This document shows, piece after piece, positions 1 through 5,292 of a stretch of DNA of 7,866 bases. Location of the stretch: contig CALGOD010000474.1 of NCBI GenBank assembly GCA_937957845.1, positions 1-7,866 of the forward strand, given 5' to 3'. The stretch's first letter is position 1. Every line of letters begins with the position of its first letter. The notes beneath the pieces are model-generated. The model was not told the origin of the DNA. It ran no database searches and saw only the letters and a list, made by a program, of their open reading frames with translations. A program made the position numbers and the translations under genes. Source of the DNA: an uncultured Nocardiopsis sp. GTDB lineage: Bacteria > Actinomycetota > Actinomycetes > Streptosporangiales > Streptosporangiaceae.

Positions 1-81
1 TCGGACGCGGAGGGTTCTGGGAGCGGACCCGACCCCCATACACCCAAGGACCCGCCAGGGTCGACGACAACGAGGGAGTGA
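1..81 (+). CDS. resB: C-terminal end of probable ResB-like cytochrome c biogenesis protein (5' truncated)
   Basis: Frame 1 is open from the first base to a TGA at 79-81. It encodes a hydrophilic Ser/Gly/Pro/Thr-rich tail ending ...PKDPPGSTTTRE. The TGA lies 3 nt before the ccsB start at 85, the spacing expected of translationally coupled genes. ResB (Ccs1) normally sits directly upstream of ccsB in actinomycete system II cytochrome c clusters, and ResB proteins often end in a poorly conserved polar tail. No conserved ResB domain lies inside the window, so the identity rests on position alone. Frame 2 is also open through this short stretch but has weaker G/C bias at third codon positions. Confidence 0.5.
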   Translation, partial: SDAEGSGSGPDPHTPKDPPGSTTTRE

Positions 82-84
82 CCG

Positions 85-1080
85 GTGACGTACACACTCG
101 CCGGAGCGGTGAACGAGACCATGGCGTCGGCCAGTGACACGCTGATCATCGCGATGATCGTCACCTACGCGGCCGCCATGTTCCTCTTCGCCATCGAGGC
201 CGCCTACGGTCGGCGCACCAGCCTCAAGGCCGGAAAGCTCATGCCGGTCGGTGCCGGCGCGGCCGCCGGGGACACCGACGAGACGATCGAGGTCAACGTC
301 CGCAGCACCGAGGGCGAGGCCAAGGCCTCCCAGAACGTGCTGGGCAGGATCGCCCTGGGCGTGACCGCCCTCGGCTTCGTCATGGGCGTGGCTCAGATCG
401 TCACCCGAGGCCTGGCCGCCGGCCGGTGGCCGTGGGGCAACATGTTCGAGTTCGTCGTGGCCCTGTGCCTGGTCGCGGTGGGCGGACTGCTGTACGCGTC
501 CTTCCGCTACCAGGCCCGTTTCCTCGGTGGGTTCGTGCTGGTCCCCGTGCTGATCCTGCTGGGCATCGGCGTGCGGTGGCTGTACGTGGACCCGGGTCCG
601 CTGATCCCGGCCCTGCACTCCTACTGGATTCCGATCCACGTGAGCGCGACCATCCTCGCGGGCGGAGCGTTCATGGTCTCCGGAGCCGCCGGTGTCACCT
701 ACCTGGTCTCGCACCGGACGGAGACCAAGCGCGCTCTGGGGGAGAAGGTCACCGGTATCGCCGGTCGCCTGCCCAGCCCGGAGCTGCTGGACCGCATCTC
801 CCACAGGTTCGTCCTCTTCGCCTTCCCCCTGTGGACCTTCGGGATCATCGCCGGCTCGATCTGGGCGGACGAGGCCTGGGGCCGCTTCTGGGGCTGGGAC
901 CCCAAGGAGGTCTGGTCGTTCATCTCCTGGGTGATCTACGCGGCCTACCTGCACGCCCGGGCCACCGGCGGCTGGCGTGGGCCCAAGGCCACCTGGATCA
1001 ACGTGGTGGGCTTCGCCACCGTCCTGTTCAACTTCTTCGCGGTGAACTACATGTTCAGCGGTCTGCACTCCTACGCCTGA
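85..1080 (+). CDS. ccsB: CcsB/ResC, system II cytochrome c biogenesis heme-handling membrane protein
   Basis: A 331-residue integral membrane protein of the CcsA/CcsB/ResC family. With ResB it moves heme across the cytoplasmic membrane and presents it for attachment to apocytochrome c. About eight hydrophobic segments are visible (roughly residues 19-38, 89-107, 120-140, 147-164, 185-208, 241-261, 276-291 and 304-324). The family signature is present: the tryptophan-rich WWD motif WGRFWGWDPKEVWS at 265-278, the conserved His region LHSYWIPIH at 177-185, and the C-terminal GLHSYA at 326-331. His residues in these loops are heme ligands in the family. Residues 41-85 form a variable polar loop. 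The start is GTG at 85, preceded by a GAGGGAG ribosome binding site at 72-78 with 6-nt spacing. The length is normal for actinomycete CcsB. Overlapping long frames inside the gene are high-GC shadows. Confidence 0.96.
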   Translation: MTYTLAGAVNETMASASDTLIIAMIVTYAAAMFLFAIEAAYGRRTSLKAGKLMPVGAGAAAGDTDETIEVNVRSTEGEAKASQNVLGRIALGVTALGFVMGVAQIVTRGLAAGRWPWGNMFEFVVALCLVAVGGLLYASFRYQARFLGGFVLVPVLILLGIGVRWLYVDPGPLIPALHSYWIPIHVSATILAGGAFMVSGAAGVTYLVSHRTETKRALGEKVTGIAGRLPSPELLDRISHRFVLFAFPLWTFGIIAGSIWADEAWGRFWGWDPKEVWSFISWVIYAAYLHARATGGWRGPKATWINVVGFATVLFNFFAVNYMFSGLHSYA

Positions 1081-1117
1081 CGGGTGAGGGGTCCGGGTCG
1101 ATCCCGGGCCGCCGGAC

Positions 1118-1147
1118 ACGCGGGGCCCGCCACGGCGGGCCCCGCGT
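1118..1147. terminator. Bidirectional hairpin terminator between ccsB and the lacI-family gene
   Basis: A perfect inverted repeat lies between the convergent stops of ccsB (1080) and the LacI-family gene (1159). The 14-nt arms ACGCGGGGCCCGCC (1118-1131) and GGCGGGCCCCGCGT (1134-1147) are separated by 2 nt, so a 4-nt loop closes a 13-bp all-GC-type stem. There is no long T tract on either strand, as is common for actinomycete terminators. The symmetry would let it serve both genes. Confidence 0.75.
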
Positions 1148-1158
1148 CGTTCCCGACC

Positions 1159-2133
1159 TCAGTCGGGGGCGGGACCGGCGGACCCGCGCACCACCAGATG
1201 CGTGTCCAACGTGACGGTGCCGGGGGAGTCCTCGGTGGTGATGCGGCGTAGCAGCAGGTCGATGGCGGCCCGGCCCGCGGCGGCGGTGGGCATGTCGACG
1301 GTGGTGAGGGAGCAGTGGCGGGCGGGGTGGGTGTTGTCCACACCGATGACGCTGAGATCGCCCGGGACGTCCAGCTTCCGGGAACGGAGTTCCTGGATCA
1401 GGCCGAGGGCGACCAGGTCGTTGTAGGCCAGGACGGCGGTGGCCCCGGTGGCGAGCACGTCGGAGGCCGCGCCGGCTCCGCCCTCCTCGGTGGGCTGGTT
1501 GGGGCCGATCGGGTGCAGACGCAGTCCGAGGCGTTCGGACGCGGTGGTCGAGGCGTGCTCCAGTTGCTGGTTGGTCCATGAGGTGCGGGGACCGGTGAGC
1601 AGGGCGATGTGACGGTGGCCGAACCCGTGGAGGTGTTCGAGGGCCTGTCGTGCGCCGGAGGCCACGTCCATCAGAACGGCCGGCAGACCCGCCGGACGGC
1701 GGTTGACGACCACCAGGGGCACGTCGACGCTGAGCTCGGCGATGAGCCGGTTGCTCAGGCGCGGAGCGACCAGGAGGGCGCCGTCGACCTGGGTGGCCAT
1801 GGAGCGGATCAGCTCCTCCTCCACGCGGACCTGTTCGTCGGTGTCGGCGACGAACACGTGGTGGTCACTACGGCGTGCGTGCGCTTGGGCCGCCTTGATC
1901 AGAGGGGGGAAGAAGGGGTTGGCGATGTCGGCGACGATCAGCCCCAGATTGCCGGTGCGGCGTGTGGAGAGGGCGCGCGCGGCCCGGTTGGGTCGGTAAC
2001 CGAGCGCGTCGGCGGCGGCGAGCACGCGCGCGCGGGTCTTGGGGTTGACCAGATGTGCCGCGGAGAAGGCCCGGGAGACTGTGGAGACGTGGACCCCGCT
2101 CGCGTGTGCGACGTCCTTGATGGTCACGGCCAC
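1159..2133 (-). CDS. LacI-family transcriptional repressor, probable regulator of the adjacent pectate lyase
   Basis: A 324-residue LacI/GalR-family regulator. The N-terminal helix-turn-helix is at residues 4-23 (TIKDVAHASGVHVSTVSRAF). The hinge helix around 49-58 (NRAARALSTR) carries the Leu (L55) that typically intercalates at the central CG of the operator. The periplasmic-binding-protein-like sensor domain starts at about 62 (LGLIVADIANPFFPPL) and ends near 316. In the late sensor region, SVIGVDNTHPARHCSLTTVDM matches the family's conserved VIGFDD...SPPLTTV stretch but is about two residues shorter. The start is GTG at 2133 with a textbook AAAGGAGG ribosome binding site (complement of 2140-2147) 6 nt upstream. 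The gene diverges from the pectate lyase gene, and two LacI-type dyads lie between them. It therefore probably represses the lyase and itself until a pectin-derived sugar binds. The ligand cannot be read from the sequence. Confidence 0.93.
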   Translation of the reverse strand: MAVTIKDVAHASGVHVSTVSRAFSAAHLVNPKTRARVLAAADALGYRPNRAARALSTRRTGNLGLIVADIANPFFPPLIKAAQAHARRSDHHVFVADTDEQVRVEEELIRSMATQVDGALLVAPRLSNRLIAELSVDVPLVVVNRRPAGLPAVLMDVASGARQALEHLHGFGHRHIALLTGPRTSWTNQQLEHASTTASERLGLRLHPIGPNQPTEEGGAGAASDVLATGATAVLAYNDLVALGLIQELRSRKLDVPGDLSVIGVDNTHPARHCSLTTVDMPTAAAGRAAIDLLLRRITTEDSPGTVTLDTHLVVRGSAGPAPD

Positions 2134-2163
2134 CCGTGGCCTCCTTTGCGTTGGTATGAACAG

Positions 2164-2192
2164 AGACTAGCGGCAACCGGTTGTGGGTCGCT
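2164..2192 (-). promoter_or_regulatory. Candidate lacI-family promoter with embedded operator
   Basis: On the minus strand a -10-like TAGTCT (complement of 2164-2169, TANNNT pattern) lies about 30 nt upstream of the GTG at 2133. The -35 region at 17-bp spacing (about 2187-2192) is poor. The operator dyad at 2174-2183 falls within the spacer, which would give autorepression. The promoter call is weak on sequence alone; the position of the dyad supports it. Confidence 0.35.
2174..2183. promoter_or_regulatory. LacI-type operator O1 (upstream dyad)
   Basis: CAACCGGTTG is a perfect 10-bp palindrome with the central CG typical of LacI-family operators. With its left flank it reads GCAACCGGTTG, sharing GCAACCG and TTG with the second dyad at 2282-2295. 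It lies upstream of the regulator's own start and within its candidate promoter, so autoregulation is likely. DNA looping with O2, about 108 bp away, is possible. Confidence 0.6.
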
Positions 2193-2249
2193 ACCACGTG
2201 CTTTGAGATCTGATGTCGGGTTTTCCATGGTTTTCCCGGGTCAGAGGGG

Positions 2250-2279
2250 TTGACTCCGCTCGGTGTGGTGGGAGATGTT
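2250..2279 (+). promoter_or_regulatory. Candidate pectate lyase promoter
   Basis: TTGACT at 2250-2255 is a good -35 element. At 18-bp spacing it is followed by a GATGTT-like -10 (2274-2279), which is weak. Transcription would begin near 2286, inside the operator at 2282-2295 and about 30 nt before the ATG at 2317. The strong -35 and the operator position make it plausible, but the -10 leaves doubt. Confidence 0.42.
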
Positions 2280-2281
2280 CA

Positions 2282-2295
2282 TGCAACCGTTTGCA
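2282..2295. promoter_or_regulatory. LacI-type operator O2 overlapping the pectate lyase transcription start
   Basis: TGCAACCGTTTGCA is a 14-bp near-palindrome. Six of seven pairs match around a central CG, which is the classic LacI/GalR-family operator form. It ends about 20 nt before the pectate lyase ATG and coincides with the predicted start point of transcription. A bound repressor there would block initiation. It shares half-site sequence with the O1 palindrome at 2174-2183. Confidence 0.72.
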
Positions 2296-2316
2296 ATCCC
2301 CCTGAGGAGAAGAACC

Positions 2317-3600
2317 ATGCGCAGGCTCGTACTCCCCCTGAGCGCGGCCGTGGTGTTGGCCACCGTGGCGCCCGTCCAGGCCGCACCTGATCCGGGCAGG
2401 CAGATCCTGCCCGACGGGGACGGCTGGGCCTCGGCCGGAGCCGGGACCACGGGAGGCGCGCAAGCGTCCCCCGAGAACGTCTTCCATGTCTCCACCATGG
2501 CGGAGTTCCGCGAGGCCGTGAGCGGGGACGAGCCCAAGATCGTCCACGTCGAGGGCACGATCGACGCCAACACCGCGGCGGACGGTACGCCGCTGTCCTG
2601 TGCGGACTACGCGGTGGACGGCTACACGCTGGAGGACTACCTCGCCGCCTACGACCCCCGCGTGTGGGGCTGGGAGGACCCGAGCGGCCCGCTGGAGGAG
2701 GCGCGGCAGGCCTCGGCGACGGTACAGGCGAGACAGATCCGGGTGAACGTCGGCTCCAACACCACGGTGGTGGGGGTGGGCGAGGACGCCGAGATCACCG
2801 GCATGAACCTGCGGGTCAACAACGTCACCAACGTCATCCTGCGCAACCTGACCTTCTCCGACACCCACGACTGCTTCCCCGGCTGGGACCCCGGGGACGG
2901 GGGCGAGGGCAACTGGAACTCCGAGTACGACCACCTGGAGGTGTCGGGCGCCACGAACGTGTGGATCGACCACAACACCTTCGACGACGGGGACAACCCG
3001 GGGTCGGAACTGCCCGAGTACTTCGGGCGCAAGTACGAGGTGCACGACGGTCTGCTCGACATCGTGCGCGAGAGCGACCTGGTGACGGTGTCGTACAACC
3101 ACTTCGAGGGTCGGGACAAGGCCCTGCTCCTGGGCAACAGCGACGGCCGGACCACCGACCGCGGCAGGTTGCGCGTGACCTACCACCACAACCACTTCGA
3201 CACTCTGGGCCAGCGTGCGCCGCGCGTGCGTTACGGACAGGTGCACGTCTACAACAACTACTACACGGTGGCCGGAGACCTGTACGAGTACAGCCTGGGC
3301 GTCGGGGTCGAGTCGCACCTGTACGCGGAGAACAACCTCTTCGACGTACGTGACGGCATCGCCACCGCGAGGATCATCGAGAACTGGGGCGGCACCGACA
3401 TCGTGGAGTTCGGCAACGCGGTGATGCGGGACGGACGGGGACGCCTGGAGATGGTCGACCTGGTGCGGGCCCACAACGCCGCCAACCCCGGCAGGGAGCT
3501 GGGCACGCGCCAGACCTGGACCCCGCGGTACGACGCGAAGGTGCAGCCGGTGCACGCCGTCCGCGCACTGCCGCGCAGGGTCGGTGCGGGTCACCTCTGA
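2317..3600 (+). CDS. Secreted pectate lyase, polysaccharide lyase family 1
   Basis: A 427-residue secreted PL1 pectate lyase that cleaves polygalacturonate by beta-elimination outside the cell. The N-terminus is a Sec signal peptide: MRR, a hydrophobic core at 4-20, and probable cleavage after VQA (residue 22). The right-handed beta-helix repeats include many Asn-rich turns. Recognisable active-site blocks are NVWIDHN (214-220), HDGLLDI (243-249, calcium-binding Asp region), GRDKALLLG (265-273, catalytic-region Lys) and QRAPRVRYG (299-307, the RxPxxR arginine region). VHVYNNYY follows at 309-316. The mature protein has only two Cys (95 and 186), a possible disulfide. ATG at 2317 is chosen because GAGGAGA (2304-2310) lies 6 nt upstream and a signal peptide begins immediately. 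A GTG at 2263 would put the promoter and operator inside the gene. The divergent LacI regulator probably controls it. Confidence 0.93.
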   Translation: MRRLVLPLSAAVVLATVAPVQAAPDPGRQILPDGDGWASAGAGTTGGAQASPENVFHVSTMAEFREAVSGDEPKIVHVEGTIDANTAADGTPLSCADYAVDGYTLEDYLAAYDPRVWGWEDPSGPLEEARQASATVQARQIRVNVGSNTTVVGVGEDAEITGMNLRVNNVTNVILRNLTFSDTHDCFPGWDPGDGGEGNWNSEYDHLEVSGATNVWIDHNTFDDGDNPGSELPEYFGRKYEVHDGLLDIVRESDLVTVSYNHFEGRDKALLLGNSDGRTTDRGRLRVTYHHNHFDTLGQRAPRVRYGQVHVYNNYYTVAGDLYEYSLGVGVESHLYAENNLFDVRDGIATARIIENWGGTDIVEFGNAVMRDGRGRLEMVDLVRAHNAANPGRELGTRQTWTPRYDAKVQPVHAVRALPRRVGAGHL

Positions 3601-3618
3601 GGGGGATCCGCGCGCTGA

Positions 3619-3662
3619 ACGGCGGTGGGGCCGCACCCTCGAGGGTGCGGCCCCACCGCCGT
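3619..3662. terminator. Perfect 44-nt palindromic terminator between the pectate lyase and PLDc_N-like genes
   Basis: The two 22-nt halves (3619-3640 and 3641-3662) are exact reverse complements with CTCGAG at the centre. This gives about a 20-bp stem closed by a minimal loop. It lies 18 nt after the pectate lyase stop and 24 nt before the convergent stop at 3686. A bidirectional, T-tract-free terminator is the simplest reading. Confidence 0.8.
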
Positions 3663-3685
3663 CCGGGGCCTGGCGGCGCCGGTGC

Positions 3686-4039
3686 TCACTCGTCCGGGTC
3701 GATGCGGCGGTCGAGTCGCCTCAGGAACTCGGGGTCGTCGTCGGGGCCGAGTGGATGCGGGCTGCTCGAGGGCTTGGTGAAGTCTGACGGGTCAAGGTCA
3801 TCGGCGGAGGACGCGGCCCGGGACGGGAAGGGCGCGTCTCCCGCGACGGCGTTCTGGCGCGGGCGACCGAGGAAGAGCCACAGGATCGAACCGACGGGCA
3901 TGAACAACGCGATGACCACCACCCAGAGGACCTTCGGCAGGTTGCGCACCTCGTCGGACGGGGTGGTGAGCGCGTCGAAGAACGCGTACACCCAGAGAAC
4001 GATCGACACGAGCGTGATCAGGCCACCAAGCCACACCAT
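3686..4039 (-). CDS. Small PLDc_N-type two-helix membrane protein
   Basis: A 117-residue protein resembling actinomycete PLDc_N-domain (phospholipase D N-terminal-type) membrane proteins that lack any catalytic HKD domain. Two hydrophobic helices are visible (about 3-24 and 37-58). The family-like pattern YAFFDALTTP...LPKVLWVVVIALFMPVGSILWLFLGRP spans 18-60. The polar tail ends with DDDPEFLRRLDRR (100-112), a conserved-looking patch in actinobacterial homologues as I recall them. The molecular role is not known. An in-frame TAG lies 12 to 10 nt before the ATG, so 4039 is the earliest possible start. No convincing Shine-Dalgarno is present, and a TAGGCT -10-like element ends 6 nt before the ATG. 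The gene converges on the pectate lyase gene. Confidence 0.82.
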   Translation of the reverse strand: MVWLGGLITLVSIVLWVYAFFDALTTPSDEVRNLPKVLWVVVIALFMPVGSILWLFLGRPRQNAVAGDAPFPSRAASSADDLDPSDFTKPSSSPHPLGPDDDPEFLRRLDRRIDPDE

Positions 4040-4045
4040 GGTTCC

Positions 4046-4051
4046 AGCCTA
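4046..4051 (-). promoter_or_regulatory. Candidate -10 element for leaderless transcription of the PLDc_N-like gene
   Basis: The minus strand reads TAGGCT (complement of 4046-4051), followed by exactly 6 nt and then the ATG at 4039. This geometry would place the transcription start on the A of ATG. It would explain the missing ribosome binding site. The -35 region is poor. Confidence 0.4.
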
Positions 4052-4156
4052 ACTCTTGCTGTCCACTCCTCACGGTCGGCACACCTACCCCGGAACAGGG
4101 GCGTTCCCACGAACGCTCCTCCCGCGGCCGGAGCGGGCGGGAACACGGGTCCACCT

Positions 4157-4168
4157 CGGGTATACCCG
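4157..4168. promoter_or_regulatory. 12-bp perfect palindrome CGGGTATACCCG
   Basis: A perfect 12-bp palindrome lies in the 160-nt gap between the BldC-like stop (4200) and the PLDc_N-like start (4039). It could be an operator for the PLDc_N-like gene or part of a terminator region. Two short GC hairpins (GCGTT/AACGC at 4101-4116 and CCCGC/GCGGG at 4121-4137) lie between it and that gene. Confidence 0.3.
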
Positions 4169-4199
4169 CTCTCGGAGGGGTTCTTGCCTGCTTATGTGT

Positions 4200-4400
4200 T
4201 TACGTGGCGCTTTCGCTCGGTTCTCCGAGCAGGAGGGCGCGCACCTCGGACTCGCGGAAACGACGGTGTCCGCCCGGAGTCCGGATGCTGCTGATCCGCC
4301 CGGAGGCGGCCCAGCGTGTCACGGTCTTGGGATCAACCCGGAAGAGTGAGGCCACTTCCCCGGGGGTCAACAGGCGTTCGCTTGCTCGTTCCACCTTCAC
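4200..4400 (-). CDS. BldC-like MerR-type helix-turn-helix DNA-binding protein
   Basis: A 66-residue protein that is almost entirely a BldC/MerR-type winged helix-turn-helix: LLTPGEVASLFRVDPKTVTRWA at about 10-31, then the wing and RTPGGHRRFRESEVRALL at 40-57. BldC is a small actinomycete regulator that binds cooperatively to AT-rich direct repeats and controls development. This protein has RTPGGHRRFRE where, as I recall it, S. coelicolor BldC has RTLGGHRRYRE, and its ends differ. It may therefore be a BldC paralogue rather than BldC itself. The start is uncertain: GTG at 4400 has GGGGG only 3 nt upstream, while the second GTG at 4394 has 9-nt spacing from the same purine run. An upstream extension to 4664 is rejected because it is low-complexity and not BldC-like. 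The protein may bind the long control region upstream of its own gene. Confidence 0.88.
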   Translation of the reverse strand: MKVERASERLLTPGEVASLFRVDPKTVTRWAASGRISSIRTPGGHRRFRESEVRALLLGEPSESAT

Positions 4401-4824
4401 ATTCCCCCAATCATGCCCGCCTCGGACTATGGGGGCGGCGGGCGTTTGATCCCCTAGTGTGCACGAGTTGGTCCGTTTCCTCCCTAGTTTTCGGAGAAAT
4501 TGCGGTGTTGGGGGGAGGAGTACGGGATATGTGACCGGAACGTGATGTTCAGGCCCTCGTGTCGGGATTTGAAACATCCCATGACTATGTGAATCGGCCT
4601 CGCCCACGTTCTGACCGTCGTGCGACGAGCGACACTCCGCCCCGCCGTCGGTCGGGTCGAACATCCCCTTAACCTGGAGTCAAGGGCACGCGGGCACCAA
4701 CGATTCGGTCCCGATCAGGGGCCGAAGACGACGCGGGCCACGGGTGTGGAACGGTCGCCTGTGTGTCGCCGACGGGCGTAGCCACCAATCTAGTGCAGGT
4801 AATCATCTGTTGTGAGGCTTTTGG
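4401..4824. promoter_or_regulatory. 424-bp divergent intergenic control region between the BldC-like and DUF4229 genes
   Basis: No convincing gene is seen here; open frames are short and lack codon bias. The stretch is visibly more AT-rich than its surroundings, particularly 4440-4600. It holds two direct CCCTAGT repeats 30 bp apart (4452-4458, 4482-4488) and two TATGTGA repeats 58 bp apart (4528-4534, 4586-4592). It also holds a GGGAT-N7-ATCCC inverted repeat (4564-4580) and the 19-bp dyad listed separately at 4667-4685. It must carry the promoters of both divergent genes. I cannot place either promoter with confidence. Confidence 0.6.
4667..4685. promoter_or_regulatory. Imperfect 19-bp dyad, MerR-operator-like
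   Basis: CCTTAACCTGGAGTCAAGG pairs at six of its seven outer positions around a 5-nt centre. On the minus strand it includes TTGACT, a good -35 element. MerR-family operators are dyads of about this size inside promoters. No convincing -10 follows at 17-20 bp, and no full-length MerR regulator is in the window, so this is only a candidate site. Confidence 0.28.
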
Positions 4825-5238
4825 ATGCGTAGCTTGTTGACCTATACCGCCGCCCGTCTGGGGTTGTTCGCGGCGGCCTTCGGTGTGGTCTACCTTTTCG
4901 GTGCACGTTCATGGGTCGCGGTCGTCCTCGCCTGGTTGATCAGTGGTCTGGCCTCCTACGTTCTGTTGTCCGACATGCGTGACCGGATCTCCGCCACGGC
5001 GGTGGAGAAGATGGAAAGCCGTCGCGGTGCCAGGGTGGGAGACCGTCTTGCGGCCGGAGCCGCCCGGGAGGACCACCTTCAGGAGGCCGCCGACGTTCCC
5101 GTGGCCGGGACCGACCCGGAGGCCGAGTCCCGGGGCGCCCAGGGCGGGACGGAGACGGACGGAGCCGCGGAGGGCCGCCCCGACGCGAACCCCGCCGGAA
5201 GCGGTACGGGCGAGCCGACGGCGTCCCGGGAGTCCTGA
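4825..5238 (+). CDS. DUF4229-type small membrane protein
   Basis: A 137-residue protein matching the general form of actinobacterial DUF4229 proteins. It begins MRSLLTYTAARLGLF and has two closely spaced transmembrane helices (about 5-25 and 29-48). A conserved-looking LLSDMRDRISATAVEKM segment follows (47-63). Residues 64-137 are a hydrophilic, low-complexity tail rich in Gly, Ala, Glu, Asp and Arg, probably disordered and cytoplasmic. The family has no known function. ATG at 4825 has GAGG at 4814-4817, 7 nt upstream, and is the first residue before the hydrophobic segment. It diverges from the BldC-like gene and converges on the MFS gene. Confidence 0.8.
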   Translation: MRSLLTYTAARLGLFAAAFGVVYLFGARSWVAVVLAWLISGLASYVLLSDMRDRISATAVEKMESRRGARVGDRLAAGAAREDHLQEAADVPVAGTDPEAESRGAQGGTETDGAAEGRPDANPAGSGTGEPTASRES

Positions 5239-5255
5239 GGCGGAGACAGGGACGG

Positions 5256-5276
5256 GCCGCCGGGGTCGAGGGCGGC
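5256..5276. terminator. Weak hairpin between convergent DUF4229 and MFS genes
   Basis: GCCGCC (5256-5261) and GGCGGC (5271-5276) can pair across a 9-nt loop in the 54-nt gap between convergent stops at 5238 and 5293. The stem is short compared with the other two convergent junctions, so termination here is plausible but not strongly supported. Confidence 0.3.
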
Positions 5277-5292
5277 ACATCCCCGGCATGCC

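Noticed and set aside
144..159. Perfect 16-bp palindrome GATCATCGCGATGATC inside ccsB
   Set aside because: It lies in codons for a hydrophobic stretch (IIAMI) of the first membrane helix. Repeated ATC/ATG codons explain it, and no regulatory context is evident.
426..1214. 262-residue plus-strand frame overlapping ccsB
   Set aside because: It is an Arg/Gly/Pro-rich alternative frame of ccsB and continues through the terminator hairpin.
2263..2316. GTG at 2263 as the start of the pectate lyase
   Set aside because: It would place 18 extra residues before the signal peptide and put the operator and probable transcription start inside the gene. ATG at 2317 has a good ribosome binding site.
2191..3636. 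481-residue minus-strand open frame opposite the pectate lyase
   Set aside because: It is low-complexity Val/His/Arg-rich antisense of a clear PL1 enzyme and overlaps the perfect terminator and the operators.
4537..4562. GGAAC-N16-CGTGT as an ECF sigma promoter
   Set aside because: The -10 match is partial, it is about 260 nt from the nearest plus-strand start, and such short motifs occur by chance.
4401..4664. 88-residue N-terminal extension of the BldC-like protein
   Set aside because: The extension has no resemblance to BldC proteins, lacks codon bias and lies in the AT-richer control region. Normal family length is about 65-70 residues.
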